From Monocercomonoides exilis (taxonomy: Eukaryota; Preaxostyla; Oxymonadida; Polymastigidae), in contig LSRY02000013.1 in assembly GCA_001643675.2 (NCBI GenBank), forward strand, positions 1,304,501 through 1,368,500: a DNA stretch of 64,000 bases. Reading direction: 5' to 3'. Positions 1 to 10,100 of the stretch are shown here, one piece after another. Position numbers and translations under genes: made by a program. How positions within the stretch are numbered: the first letter of the stretch is position 1; each line of letters opens with the position of its first letter. The notes below the pieces were generated by a model. It was not told where the DNA came from and did no database searches. It saw only the letters and a program-made list of their open reading frames with translations.

Positions 1-523
1 GGGAAGGAGAAAAAAAGAATGGCTGGACGAGGGAGATGAAAGAGGAGAAAGAGGAGTGGGAGATGGAGAAGGAGGCAGGGATTGGGGAGTGGGCATTATG
101 GAGGAGATTTTTTGGTAAGGAGAAAAGGGGGAAAGAGAAGATGGCTGGTTGAGGGGTGGTGAGGGAGAAGTTTGTGAGGGAGAGGGACGCATGGGCAGAG
201 AGGAAGAGGGGGCGTTGGTTGTGGTGGTTGTTGGTGAGGGAAGGTGGGTGGGTGGTGCAAGTGGAGGAGCAGATGGAGGCAGCAGAGTGGTGTTGGGCAG
301 TGAGGAGTGGACAACCAGCGAGAGGGATGATGTTGAGATGGGTCACACACAAGGAGGTGTTGATGAGGGCGAAGCTTGTCTCAACAAATGCGACATGATT
401 GAATATTGCATTGTCAACCTTCTCTGCTTGCCCAATCGGAACAATATTTTTTGCTTCGGTGTCTTTCGCGAGCACACTTAACATCATAATCGCTAAAAAT
501 ACTGCCATCAGATTCCTTGTCAT
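1..523 (-). CDS. Secreted beta-helix-type protein, N-terminal part (runs off window)
   Basis: Reading the minus strand from an ATG at 523, the frame stays open for 174 codons to the window edge, so the 3' end is missing. The first about 23 residues form a clear signal peptide: MTRNLM followed by a hydrophobic core VFLAIMMLSVLA. The mature part then contains Asn/Thr/Ser-rich stretches such as NHVAFVETSFALINTSLC, typical of the secreted beta-helix proteins seen elsewhere in this window. From about codon 85 the protein becomes rich in Ser, Pro, His and Leu because the plus strand is a GGAG/GTGG purine-rich repeat. No other strong gene lies in the region; plus-strand frames are G/E/V-rich shadows. 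The exact family is inferred from composition and from the relatives at 29-48 kb, not from a conserved motif. Confidence 0.6.
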   Translation of the reverse strand, partial: MTRNLMAVFLAIMMLSVLAKDTEAKNIVPIGQAEKVDNAIFNHVAFVETSFALINTSLCVTHLNIIPLAGCPLLTAQHHSAASICSSTCTTHPPSLTNNHHNQRPLFLSAHASLSLTNFSLTTPQPAIFSFPLFSLPKNLLHNAHSPIPASFSISHSSFSSFISLVQPFFFSPS

Positions 524-1220
524 ATTCCTCGAGATATCTGACTTCCAAACATAATCGAAAATGAAATATTAATTATGCAAATGATCAATCAATTCTTTCT
601 TATAAGAATTTTTACTATTCACAGTTTTGCATGAAATCTCGAATTATAACAAAAAAAATTCAATAAAAATGTTTTGAATATCTCTCGATTTCTTCAAATA
701 TTTTATTTCAAGTGAAAATAAAATTAAAATAAAAGCATCTAATGTTATATTTTTTGTTAATGAGATATAAAGCAATTAGTGCAATTCCCTGTTTTATTCT
801 TTCATCATTTGCAATTGACTTTCTTTCACTGTATTTCATGAACAAACTGTTCAAAGTGAAAAACATGATTTCATAAAGAAAATATCAAGACCGAATATTA
901 GAACTTCTTTTGTATCTTGCTGTTTTTTGTTTTCATTTTTTTTTTCAATAATTGTCAATAGAAAAGAAAGGTGATTGTTGGTAAGGGGGTGATAATATGG
1001 TTGGTTTTTATGCAAAAACATTTTCATAAATTGGAACATTACAATTTTTGTTTTTTATTTGCATTTTATATAATTATTTTTTTATTTTTTCATATTTTTC
1101 ATTTTATGTGTGATTTAGCCCTAACTTATCATAATTTAATTTTAAATAATCTTTTGATATTTTATTATAAGGAATTTGTGTGATGAAGAACAGATAAAAA
1201 CAGGACTTTCAACATCTTTG
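524..1220. other. A+T-rich intergenic region between divergent genes
   Basis: This stretch separates the start of the leftward secreted-protein gene from the start of the rightward carboxypeptidase gene, so it should hold both promoters. It is strongly A+T-rich with T runs near 940, 1030-1110 and A runs near 650. I see no convincing TATA-type box, no tRNA and no conserved coding frame. A TGA at 1155 closes the carboxypeptidase frame upstream of its ATG. Confidence 0.5.
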
Positions 1221-4200
1221 ATGTCTCATCCAATTTTGATTCAGGATGAAATGCCTTTTTCAGAGCCAATGACCCCTATTAGAGAAGGCTTTGATGCAGA
1301 AATGGCAGCAAGAGACCTTGAAAGAGGATTTTCCACAAAGCCACTTATTAATCGCGTTGTTTATGAAATTCCAGATTTTAAAGTGATGATGAATCCTCCA
1401 CCTTCTGGAAACGAAAACGAGGGAACTGTTGGAAACATCATGCATCCATTTATTTATCAACTTGAAGGACCTGATGATTCGACGCTTCTTTTTGAATCAA
1501 GATTCGAATGTGGAAATTTAAAAAAAGTTGTACAAGTCCATCAGTATGAATATGACTTAACATTAAGACTAGATACAAATACGAGAGGGCACACGCAATG
1601 GTACTACTTTACTGTTTGCAATACAAGAAAAGAAACGAAATACAAATTTAACATTGTGAATTTGTTCAAGCCATCTTCACTGTACAATTTCGGCATGAAG
1701 CCTGTACTGTATTCTGAAATGCTAGCCAAAGAAAAAGGATACGGATGGCATCGAGTTGGAGAAGATATTGCATATTATCCAACACAGACAAAGAAAAAGA
1801 TGCCAGCTTCTTATACGCTCACCTTCTCAGTGAAATTTCCGTACGGGGCAGGAGACACATGCCGCTTGGCGTATCACTTTCCGTACAGCTACAGCGATCT
1901 GCAGAAGTATCTGCGCGAGCTGGAGAGCGATCCGCAGCGCAAAGAAGTGGTTCGAAGGCGGACTCTTTGCAGAACACACGCCGGTAATGCTGTTGATCTG
2001 CTCACTGTCACATCGTTGTCTGGCGATGCTGAGCAGATGCAGCGCCGGTACGGAGTGGTGTTCACAGCGAGGGTGCACCCGGGGGAAAGCAACGCGTCGT
2101 TTATGATGAAGGGAGTAATCGACTTTCTTACAGGTCCGACTTTGGAGGCGAAGATGCTCAGAGACAATTTCGTGTTCAAAATTGTACCAATGCTGAACCC
2201 CGACGGAGTTATTGTGGGGAACCACCGCACCAATCTGCACGGACTCGACTTGAACAGACAGTGGCAGTCCCCAACACGCAGGCAAAGCCCCACTGTTTTC
2301 TACACAAAGCAGATGATCCGGAGATTCTGCGAAGACCGCTCAGTTATTCTTTATTGTGACTTGCATGGCCATTCGCGAAAGAAGAACATCTTCATATTTG
2401 GTTGTGAGAACAAAGAGAACCCGCGTCTTGTGCTGCAGGAGAGAGTGTTCCCGAAGCTGCTGAGCAGCCAGGCGCCTGCATTTAGCTACGCTGACTGCGA
2501 TTTCCGGGTGCAGAAGTCGAAAGAAGGGGCAGCCAGAGTTGTGATGTGGAAGGAGATGGGACTGGTGAACTCGTTCACGATGGAGGCGTCGTTTGCCGGC
2601 TGCAGCGCCGGAAAGTACAAAGACATCCACTTCACGCCAGCCATTTTGGAGGAGATGGGGGCAGCTTTCTGTGAAACACTGCTGGATTACACAGACACTG
2701 ATCAATGTGCTGTGAGGGAGGTGATAAGAGAACTGGCGATTGTTCATAGGCAGGATGTGGAGGCTGCAATGAGTGGATGCGATTATTCAGATGCTGATTT
2801 TGCACAGGATAAGGTTTTTAATGGTTCTTCTTCTTCTTCTTCTTCTTCTTTTGCAACGAATTCTTCTGAATCAACAACAACATCTTCTTCTTCTTCAATT
2901 TCTTCTTCCATTTCTCCATTCTCTGTCTTTTCCCCCAGCATTTTTCATCAAACCCATTTTTTCTCCTCATCATCCTCTTCTTCTTCTTCTGCTCTCTCCA
3001 GTGGTATCAGAACTCCATTCACTCACATCTCACCTTCCCCTTCAACATCCAATAGCAAACACATAATGTCATCAAAAGCAGTTGGAGCTGGTGTTATTAG
3101 AGGTGCTTCAACAGGAAGCGAAGGAAGAAATTTGAATTCCATTGAGAAAGTAGAAATAGGAGAAAGAGGGGAAAAAGCGGAGAAATCGGAGAAATCGGAG
3201 AAATCGGAGAAATCGGAGAAATCGGAGAAATTAGAGAAGAGAGGAAGAAGTGTAGATTCGTATGGAGGAGTATATAGGCAGGCTATGAGTCCATTGAGTA
3301 GAGATAGCAATAAGAGATGGGGAATGGAAAGTGAAGCAGGAAGTTCAGAAGAGAACTGGAGTAAAGATGGATATAAGGAAGAAAGAGAAAGAAGGGAAGG
3401 AGGAGGAGAAGAAGAAGAGAAAGAAGAAGATAAATATGATAAGTTTGATAAGTACGATGATGCTGAGTATGATTATGAGAATTTTTCAGCATTCGAATTC
3501 AAAACACGCAAGCAAAACACAAAGAAGAAGAAGAAGAAAAAGAAAAATGGTTCTCTTAGTTATAATAATAATAACAACAGTAATATTAGCAATGTTAGTT
3601 ACATCAGCATCAATAGCAGCTTTGCAGCTGTCCATAAAAAATGGAAGATTCAAAGTGAAATTTCGAGATTGAGTGCACAGCCAGTTATCATTCCACCTGC
3701 TTTCTCATCTGCTGTTGCTACAGCCACATCAAATATGACATCAAATATTACACAAAATGTTAATTCAACTTCTACTTCAAATATTTCTTCTTTTTCTTTT
3801 TCTCCTTCATCATCTTCCTCTTCCTCTTCATCTTCTTTATCCTCATCATCATCCTCAGCAACAATGAATATGACGACAACGATGATGGGGAATTGTGGGA
3901 GTGGCTCTTCTTTAGCCTCATATGAGACAGGAAAATCAAGTTCTCCAATGAGATTTTCTGTTCTCAATGCAAAAGACTTGAAAGATTTGAAAGATATGAA
4001 AGACAACAAAGACAGCAAAGACAAGAAAACCACAATGAATTTTGCGAAATCCAACAAAAGAGGAGCAAATGTGAGTGTTTTGCGTCGTTCTTCTCTTTCT
4101 CTGCTTTCTTCTCATCCAAATTTGAGCATCACTTCTCAAACATGCTTCTCTATTCCTTCTACAAAGCAGTCTTATACTTCTGCTCCTCCTTCTCCTAAGT

Positions 4201-6539
4201 CTTCTTCTGTTTCATCTTCTTCTTCTTCATCTTCTTCTTCTTCCTCTTCCTCTTCCTCATCTTCTCCTTCTCCTTCCATCTTTTCTTCTTCATCTGCATT
4301 AGCATCTACAGCTGTTCCATCATCATCATCTTCAACTTCCTCTTCCACCTCCACACCTTCTTCAATTTTAAATTCTTCTTCTCCCTCCTTTTCTTCCTCT
4401 TCTTCCTCTTCTTCCTCTTCTTCCTCTTCTTCCTCTTCTTCCTCTTCTTCCTCTTCTTCCTCTTCTTCCTCTTCTTCCTCTTCTTCCTCTTCTATTTCTT
4501 CTTCCTCTTCTTCCTCTTCTCCCTCTTCTTCTTCCAAACATTCCAAAATGCTCATCCAACATCGTCCCTTTTCGTCTTCCATTCGACAAAATTCATCTTC
4601 TTCTGCTTTTGCCACACCTTCAAATTCTCTTTCTCCACCAGACACACCCACAATTAGAGATAATCATTCATCTAATATTTCTAATAACAATAATAGCAAT
4701 AGCAATAGCAATAATACTGTTAATAGCAGTAATACTAATAATTCAATTAATTCTAGTAATTCTAGTAATTCCATTAACAGTAGAAATAGAAGTGATTCTA
4801 TTAATAGTACTAATAGTAACAATGAAGCTGGTTTGAACAGTTCATTCAATTCTGCTACTTCTGGTTATTCGAATACAGAATCTTCTCATTCTTCGCCTTT
4901 TGCTTCGTCTCATGCTTCTGCTTCGAATTCATCATCGTCTTCATCATCGTCTTCATCATCTTTATCTTCTTCCTCTTCCTCGTCTTCCTCGTCTTCCTCG
5001 TCTTCCTCCTCTTCAACCCCATCAACATCTTCTTCTTCTTCCCCTTCTTCTTCTTCTTCTTCTTCTTCTTCCTCTTCCACTCTTCCTCTTTCTTCTTTGT
5101 TCAGTATAAGCACTTCTAGTCATCTTGGCCCTTTCCCACAACGAAGAATTCTGCCGGAAAGAAAATCTCGCCCTCTTTTGAGAAGTTCAATGGTAACTGG
5201 CGACAAAATAGGAAGGGCAATTAACAGAGACGACAAAAATTCCGCAAGTGAGGATGCAAATGACATGGATGTCAAAAATGGAAGCGATGCGAAAACCACA
5301 AAAGATTCTTCTTCTTTGTCTTCTGCACCAGCTGGAAAGCAAGTTTCGAATGAAAATCCTTCATCTTTGTCTTCTTCATCACCATCTTCTTCTTCTTCTT
5401 CATCTGTTCTTTCATCATCATCTTCACTTCCCTCAACAGCAGGCAAACAACAAACAGCTCAAAACTCTTCTCAATTAAGCCAACATTTCTTTCGCTCCAC
5501 AAAAGGAAGCGCAAACAATCCTCATTCACGTACACCTTCTCCTGCCATCATCACACGCAATACAATTAAACCAAATACTTCGACAACAACAACAACAACA
5601 ATAGCAACAGTTGAAGTGCTTACTCCTTCTCAATCGTTTGTTAGTTCTTCTTCTTTATCTTCATCATCATCATCATCATCATCTTCTTCTTCTTCTATTT
5701 CTTCTCCTTCTTTTTCATCATCATCATCATCATCATCATCATCTTTATCATCGAATATTGCTATTGTTGCTGCCACTTCTCCATTGTCTTTTCTTTCACG
5801 TCCAAATTCTTCTTCTTCTTCAACAAAAACAGCAAAATCATCATCATCTACTTCTTCTTCATTATCTTCTTCTTCTTCCTTAGCTTCCTCTTCCAATTCA
5901 TCAGATTTGAAGTCAATTTCAACACATTCAACTGCAGCTGCCTCAACATCACCAGCTCAAATGAAATTACCTTCTTCATTAGCAATAACAGAAGAAGAAG
6001 AAGAGAAAGAAGAAGAGAAAGAAGAGGAAATTGTTAACAGTGATGATGATAACAATGAAGAAGAAGATAATGATGATGATGAAAGCTCCTCTTCAGTTTC
6101 AAATGAAGATGTTCAAGAAACAATGGAGCAATCAGAACAAATGAAAATTGATGATAACGAAACAATGAAGGATGAAGCTGATTTTGAAGCATCTGATAGT
6201 TTTGCGGATGTTGTGGTTGCATCTGAAATTCCTCCATCATCATCATCTTCTTCTTCTTCATTGTCATCGCCTTCATCAACGTCAACGAAAGCAAGAGCAA
6301 TCAGAACAAGAATAAGAACATCATCAAATGCTATTTCTGATTCATTTTTGAGCAACAAATCTTTTGAAGAAACTAAACATAAAGATAAACTAACACACAA
6401 TCATAAAGTGAAGGAAATGACAAAAAAATCAGAAAAGAAAAGAAAAACTTCGAAGGAGAAGAAAGATGGCGAGAAAAGCAAGGAAAAGAAAGTTAAAGTC
6501 AAACATGGCAAAATAACTCATTTGAAGAGTAAGAAATGA
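1221..6539 (+). CDS. Cytosolic carboxypeptidase (CCP/AGBL, M14D family) with giant Ser-rich tail
   Basis: The first 500 residues match the cytosolic carboxypeptidases that remove Glu from polyglutamylated tubulin. The N-terminal CCP domain is recognisable by FESRFECGNLKK, HTQWYYFTVCNTRK and NLFKPSSLYNFGMKP. The peptidase domain follows, with the zinc ligands in HPGES (His286, Glu289) and DLHGHS (His382), the NPDGVIVGNHR segment, and the catalytic Glu in FTMEASFAG near residue 455. It most resembles the CCP2/CCP3 (AGBL2/3) type. After about residue 500 come nearly 1,270 residues of low complexity: Ser runs coded mainly by TCT, TCC and TCA, a tandem EKS repeat, Asn runs, Asp/Glu stretches and a basic Lys-rich end. 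Family members are normally 800-1,300 residues, so the tail is exceptional. The start is the first ATG after the in-frame TGA at 1155; stop is TGA. Any upstream exon cannot be excluded. Confidence 0.9.
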   Translation: MSHPILIQDEMPFSEPMTPIREGFDAEMAARDLERGFSTKPLINRVVYEIPDFKVMMNPPPSGNENEGTVGNIMHPFIYQLEGPDDSTLLFESRFECGNLKKVVQVHQYEYDLTLRLDTNTRGHTQWYYFTVCNTRKETKYKFNIVNLFKPSSLYNFGMKPVLYSEMLAKEKGYGWHRVGEDIAYYPTQTKKKMPASYTLTFSVKFPYGAGDTCRLAYHFPYSYSDLQKYLRELESDPQRKEVVRRRTLCRTHAGNAVDLLTVTSLSGDAEQMQRRYGVVFTARVHPGESNASFMMKGVIDFLTGPTLEAKMLRDNFVFKIVPMLNPDGVIVGNHRTNLHGLDLNRQWQSPTRRQSPTVFYTKQMIRRFCEDRSVILYCDLHGHSRKKNIFIFGCENKENPRLVLQERVFPKLLSSQAPAFSYADCDFRVQKSKEGAARVVMWKEMGLVNSFTMEASFAGCSAGKYKDIHFTPAILEEMGAAFCETLLDYTDTDQCAVREVIRELAIVHRQDVEAAMSGCDYSDADFAQDKVFNGSSSSSSSSFATNSSESTTTSSSSSISSSISPFSVFSPSIFHQTHFFSSSSSSSSSALSSGIRTPFTHISPSPSTSNSKHIMSSKAVGAGVIRGASTGSEGRNLNSIEKVEIGERGEKAEKSEKSEKSEKSEKSEKLEKRGRSVDSYGGVYRQAMSPLSRDSNKRWGMESEAGSSEENWSKDGYKEERERREGGGEEEEKEEDKYDKFDKYDDAEYDYENFSAFEFKTRKQNTKKKKKKKKNGSLSYNNNNNSNISNVSYISINSSFAAVHKKWKIQSEISRLSAQPVIIPPAFSSAVATATSNMTSNITQNVNSTSTSNISSFSFSPSSSSSSSSSSLSSSSSSATMNMTTTMMGNCGSGSSLASYETGKSSSPMRFSVLNAKDLKDLKDMKDNKDSKDKKTTMNFAKSNKRGANVSVLRRSSLSLLSSHPNLSITSQTCFSIPSTKQSYTSAPPSPKSSSVSSSSSSSSSSSSSSSSSSPSPSIFSSSSALASTAVPSSSSSTSSSTSTPSSILNSSSPSFSSSSSSSSSSSSSSSSSSSSSSSSSSSSSSSSSSISSSSSSSSPSSSSKHSKMLIQHRPFSSSIRQNSSSSAFATPSNSLSPPDTPTIRDNHSSNISNNNNSNSNSNNTVNSSNTNNSINSSNSSNSINSRNRSDSINSTNSNNEAGLNSSFNSATSGYSNTESSHSSPFASSHASASNSSSSSSSSSSSLSSSSSSSSSSSSSSSSSTPSTSSSSSPSSSSSSSSSSSTLPLSSLFSISTSSHLGPFPQRRILPERKSRPLLRSSMVTGDKIGRAINRDDKNSASEDANDMDVKNGSDAKTTKDSSSLSSAPAGKQVSNENPSSLSSSSPSSSSSSSVLSSSSSLPSTAGKQQTAQNSSQLSQHFFRSTKGSANNPHSRTPSPAIITRNTIKPNTSTTTTTTIATVEVLTPSQSFVSSSSLSSSSSSSSSSSSSISSPSFSSSSSSSSSSLSSNIAIVAATSPLSFLSRPNSSSSSTKTAKSSSSTSSSLSSSSSLASSSNSSDLKSISTHSTAAASTSPAQMKLPSSLAITEEEEEKEEEKEEEIVNSDDDNNEEEDNDDDESSSSVSNEDVQETMEQSEQMKIDDNETMKDEADFEASDSFADVVVASEIPPSSSSSSSSLSSPSSTSTKARAIRTRIRTSSNAISDSFLSNKSFEETKHKDKLTHNHKVKEMTKKSEKKRKTSKEKKDGEKSKEKKVKVKHGKITHLKSKK
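3176..3232 (+). repeat. Nine-base tandem repeat encoding Glu-Lys-Ser units
   Basis: A 9-base unit (gagaaatcg) is repeated about six times inside the carboxypeptidase tail and gives an EKS tripeptide array. It is in frame, so copy number can change without breaking the gene. Confidence 0.85.
4200..4540 (+). repeat. TCT/TCC trinucleotide tract encoding poly-Ser
   Basis: An almost pure pyrimidine tract in the carboxypeptidase coding strand, mostly the hexamer tcttcc, gives two long runs of serine. The complementary strand is pure purine and reads as poly-Glu or poly-Arg in other frames; those frames are shadows. Similar shorter tracts recur at 2823-2850, 3810-3860, 4930-5090, 5650-5750 and 6230-6260. 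Confidence 0.85.
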
Positions 6540-7155
6540 AAATATTCATTTTCTTATTCTTTTTGAAATGGAATTTTTTATTATAAAAAAAATATTTATT
6601 TTTTCTTCATTTTTATTCAGCGTATGTATCGTCTTCGTTACAATCTTGTTTTTATAACTGAAATTTGTATGTTGTTATATGTTCATTATAATATTCATAA
6701 CATTGACGAATTATGTTTATCATTTGTTGATATGTTATTGTCATTGTTTTTTAGCATAAATTATAATTATTCTCATTCCTTTTTGGTTTGAATGTATTCG
6801 TTTTGCGTAAATCAAATAAAAAAACCAAATCACTTTTTATTTTCAACACAATTAAAGTAATTTTTAATGATTCAATTATTTTAAGCTATTTATTCAAAGC
6901 ATTTGCGAAAAAAAAGAGAGAGAAATACTTCAAACTGCATCTTTGCTTTCAAAAAGCAAATTCCAAAAAATCTTTTCTAATTTCCTTTTTGAAAAGATTT
7001 CTCTTTTGAAATGAATGAAATGCGAAATGACAATTTAAATACATTATACACGCACAATTAAAACTTTTCAATAAATAACAAGCATAATTCTTATTCTCCT
7101 TTTTTAAAAATTACAACTTGTCCATTAAATATTTTTGATCCTCTCAATCAACCTT
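6540..7155. other. Short intergenic region between convergent genes
   Basis: The rightward carboxypeptidase and the leftward helicase end 616 bases apart with tails facing each other. The interval is A+T-rich with T runs and A runs and should hold both 3' untranslated regions. No additional gene is supported. Confidence 0.5.
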
Positions 7156-10100
7156 TCACTTCCCCCACCTCCCTTTTTTCTTCATTGCCATCTTCAGAAG
7201 CACCCCAAAATCAACCCCTCTTACTTCATCCAGCCACACCGGGTCAATCGCCGAGCAAGTTCTGAGGTAGATCTTCGAAGTCGCCAGGAGCTCATTGAAG
7301 AATATGCACTGTGGATATCCACTCTGCACCTCTGCAGTTGATGACACAGTTGTCACACCAACTGAAGGAATCGAATGTGCCACCGCCACATCTTCTTCTC
7401 TCTCGTCCCACTGCTCCCCTTTCCTCGCCATACGCTCTCTTAGCCACTTTTCCCTTCGCTCTGCTTTCTCCTTCATCTGCGCCACTGCTATCAGCGATGA
7501 TGTTGGATGAATAGAGATGGCTGAGTCACACAAGGGAGTTTTGTATGAATTGCGCATTCCACCTTGTTTTGTGGCCACATTTGCATTCATTGCAGACAGA
7601 AGACATAAGACAACACGCTCATAACGAGGACGAGAAGGGACAAAGAGAGAAGAGGCATTTGGATAGTCAGACAGCTCGGAGGAAGGAAGAGGGAAAACAT
7701 CATCTTTGAGAGTGTAAAGTCCAGCAGAATTAGAAAGTCTATGCATTGAAGAGGATGAATGAGATGAATGAATTTTGGATTTAGATGAAGCTTTGTTTCG
7801 TTCACCACTTATTTCATCATCATCGTTATTTGCGTCTTCATAGTCGTCATCATAATCCTCTTCCTCCTCTTCCCATTCCTCCTCTCCTTTCTCTCCTTTC
7901 TCTCCTTCCATCTCCTCTGCGATCTTCCTTTCCACCTGCCCCAAATACCCCACCAGCTGGTCTCTGATCCTCACTGCTTGATCCAATCCCCTCTTGCTTA
8001 GCCCTCTCATCGTGCACCACTTTGCAGAACGAGAAGCAGACGCCATAAAACTCTCCAAGATGTGGGAGAGCAGAAGATGATCTGATGCAATCATCTCTTC
8101 GTTCTGTTTGTTTGTTCCTCCGCGATGATCTGAATCAGTATTAGAAGAAGATTGATTGAGTTGATTTCTCTGATTCTTCTGAGTGCCAAATCCAAATCTC
8201 CTCGCAAAGTTCTCATCCAAAAAGCGCGAAAATCCAGTCTCTCTTCCTTTCCCTCCCTTCCCTCCTTTCCCATCGCTTGCTCCATCACCACCTGAAGACT
8301 CATTCTGATTGTTGCCGAAACGTGGGGGGAGAAACACATTGTCCACATTCATCATTGAGATGATGTTGAGAATTTCGCGCGTGCAGCCAAAAAGCGGAGA
8401 TATCAGAAGAGCCTTGGCATGCTGCGGGTGAACCGGAAGCACAGCCATTGAAGAGCCCAACGGTCGAGTGATAACGGTGCAACGAGATTCTCTTGTTGAT
8501 TCAGCAACACTTTCTTGCTTGAATGAATGTGATTGAGCTTTATCTTTTACACTGTAAAGAATTCTTTCTTCTTCACTTTCTTCTCTTATTGCACCCAACT
8601 GAATAAGCTGTGCCTCTGCCCTATCGAGCTCTTTGTCACTCGGATGCTCAATGAAATCAAACGCCTTCACATCTCTGATCCCATACGCCTTCATCTGCAG
8701 CACCAGTGCTGCGAGGGAGATTCTGAATATCTCCGCCAGTGTGTGCTCCTTCATCTCCCGCCAGAAGGTGTCTTCTGTGAACAGTCTGTAGCACTCCCCT
8801 TTCCCTTCTCGCCCTGCTCTGCCTGCCCGCTGGCGCGCAGAGTCGCGGGAGATTGGCAGCACTTGCAGTGTGTCCATTCGGGCAGATGCGACAAACATGT
8901 TTATTTTGGCCAGACCAGAATCAATCACATAGCTGACTCCAGGGACTGTTACAGATGCCTCAGCAATGTTGGTGGAGAGGATGACACGGCGGACATTGCG
9001 TGGGACAGTTGATGTGAGAGAGGAAGTGGAGGTTGTGTTTGGAGAGGAGGAAGAAGAAGAAGAAGTTGATGAAGATAAAGATGATTGTGATGTGATTGCA
9101 GAAGATGAAGATGATGCAGAATTTAATCCAGAATTTGATCCGAAGCAAAGCTCAGGATAAACATCCTTGAAAGAAGGAGGCTGAAACACCTTTTGTTGCT
9201 CCTCAAAGGGAAGCATTGCATACAAAGGGAGGATTTCCAGTGGGCGACGAGTGTACACAACAGAAGAAGAAGAAGAAGAGGATGGTGAAGAAGTACCTCC
9301 ACCACCAGCAGCAGAAGAGGAAGAAGAAGAAGTTGATGATGAAGATTCTTTAGCCTCTTTGTTGTCCTTCTCTTCCATTGAATCGAGCGTGTCTAGCAAA
9401 CGTTCTTTCAGCAACTGAGCGGCTGTCTCAATCTCCTCCTGCCCTGTCAGAAACACAATAATATCTCCGCTTCTTCTCGGCTCAATTTCGCTTTTTTCTT
9501 CCTTTTCCTCTTTTTCTTCCTTTTTGTCTTTTCCTTCTGTTTTATCTGCTTCTCTTTTGATGCTTTCTGCTTGCAGTTTCGCTTCACGCTCTCTTTTAGC
9601 ATCGTCAAATGGCATTTTTTTATCTTCGTGGAGCTGCAAAACCGCCGTAACAGCGCTGTTAATATAGTCCGTCTGTGGTGTAGCTGTGTAATAAATATTC
9701 ACTGGATGCTGTCTCCCCTTTATGAGCATTATATTTGCATTGAATAGATAACAACCAAATTTTTCAGCTTCAAGCGTTGCAGACATAACAACAACTCGAA
9801 GAGGATGAGGAGATAATTTTTGATCTTCCATTGGATCGTACACATTTTTTGGTAAAGGGCGTTTAATTGCTATGTTCTTTATCAGTCCCAAAAGAATGTC
9901 GAACTGAGCAGATCTTTCATGAGCTTCATCAAGAATAATAACGCTGTAGTTTGACAACATAGGATCAAGAAGTGCTTCACGAAGAAGCATTCCAGATGTG
10001 ACATACTTGATTGCAGTTAGACCTTTAATATATTTTTCATCGAATCTTACAGAATAGCCAACATATGAACCAACCGAACAATTCATCTCTTGGCTGACAC

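Noticed and set aside
1176-1220. Upstream TTG start for the carboxypeptidase
   Set aside because: Eukaryotic genes start at ATG; the first in-frame ATG is 1221.
4172-4651. Minus-strand poly-Glu and poly-Arg frames in the carboxypeptidase tail
   Set aside because: They arise from the complement of TCT/TCC serine codons and have no ordinary sequence around them.
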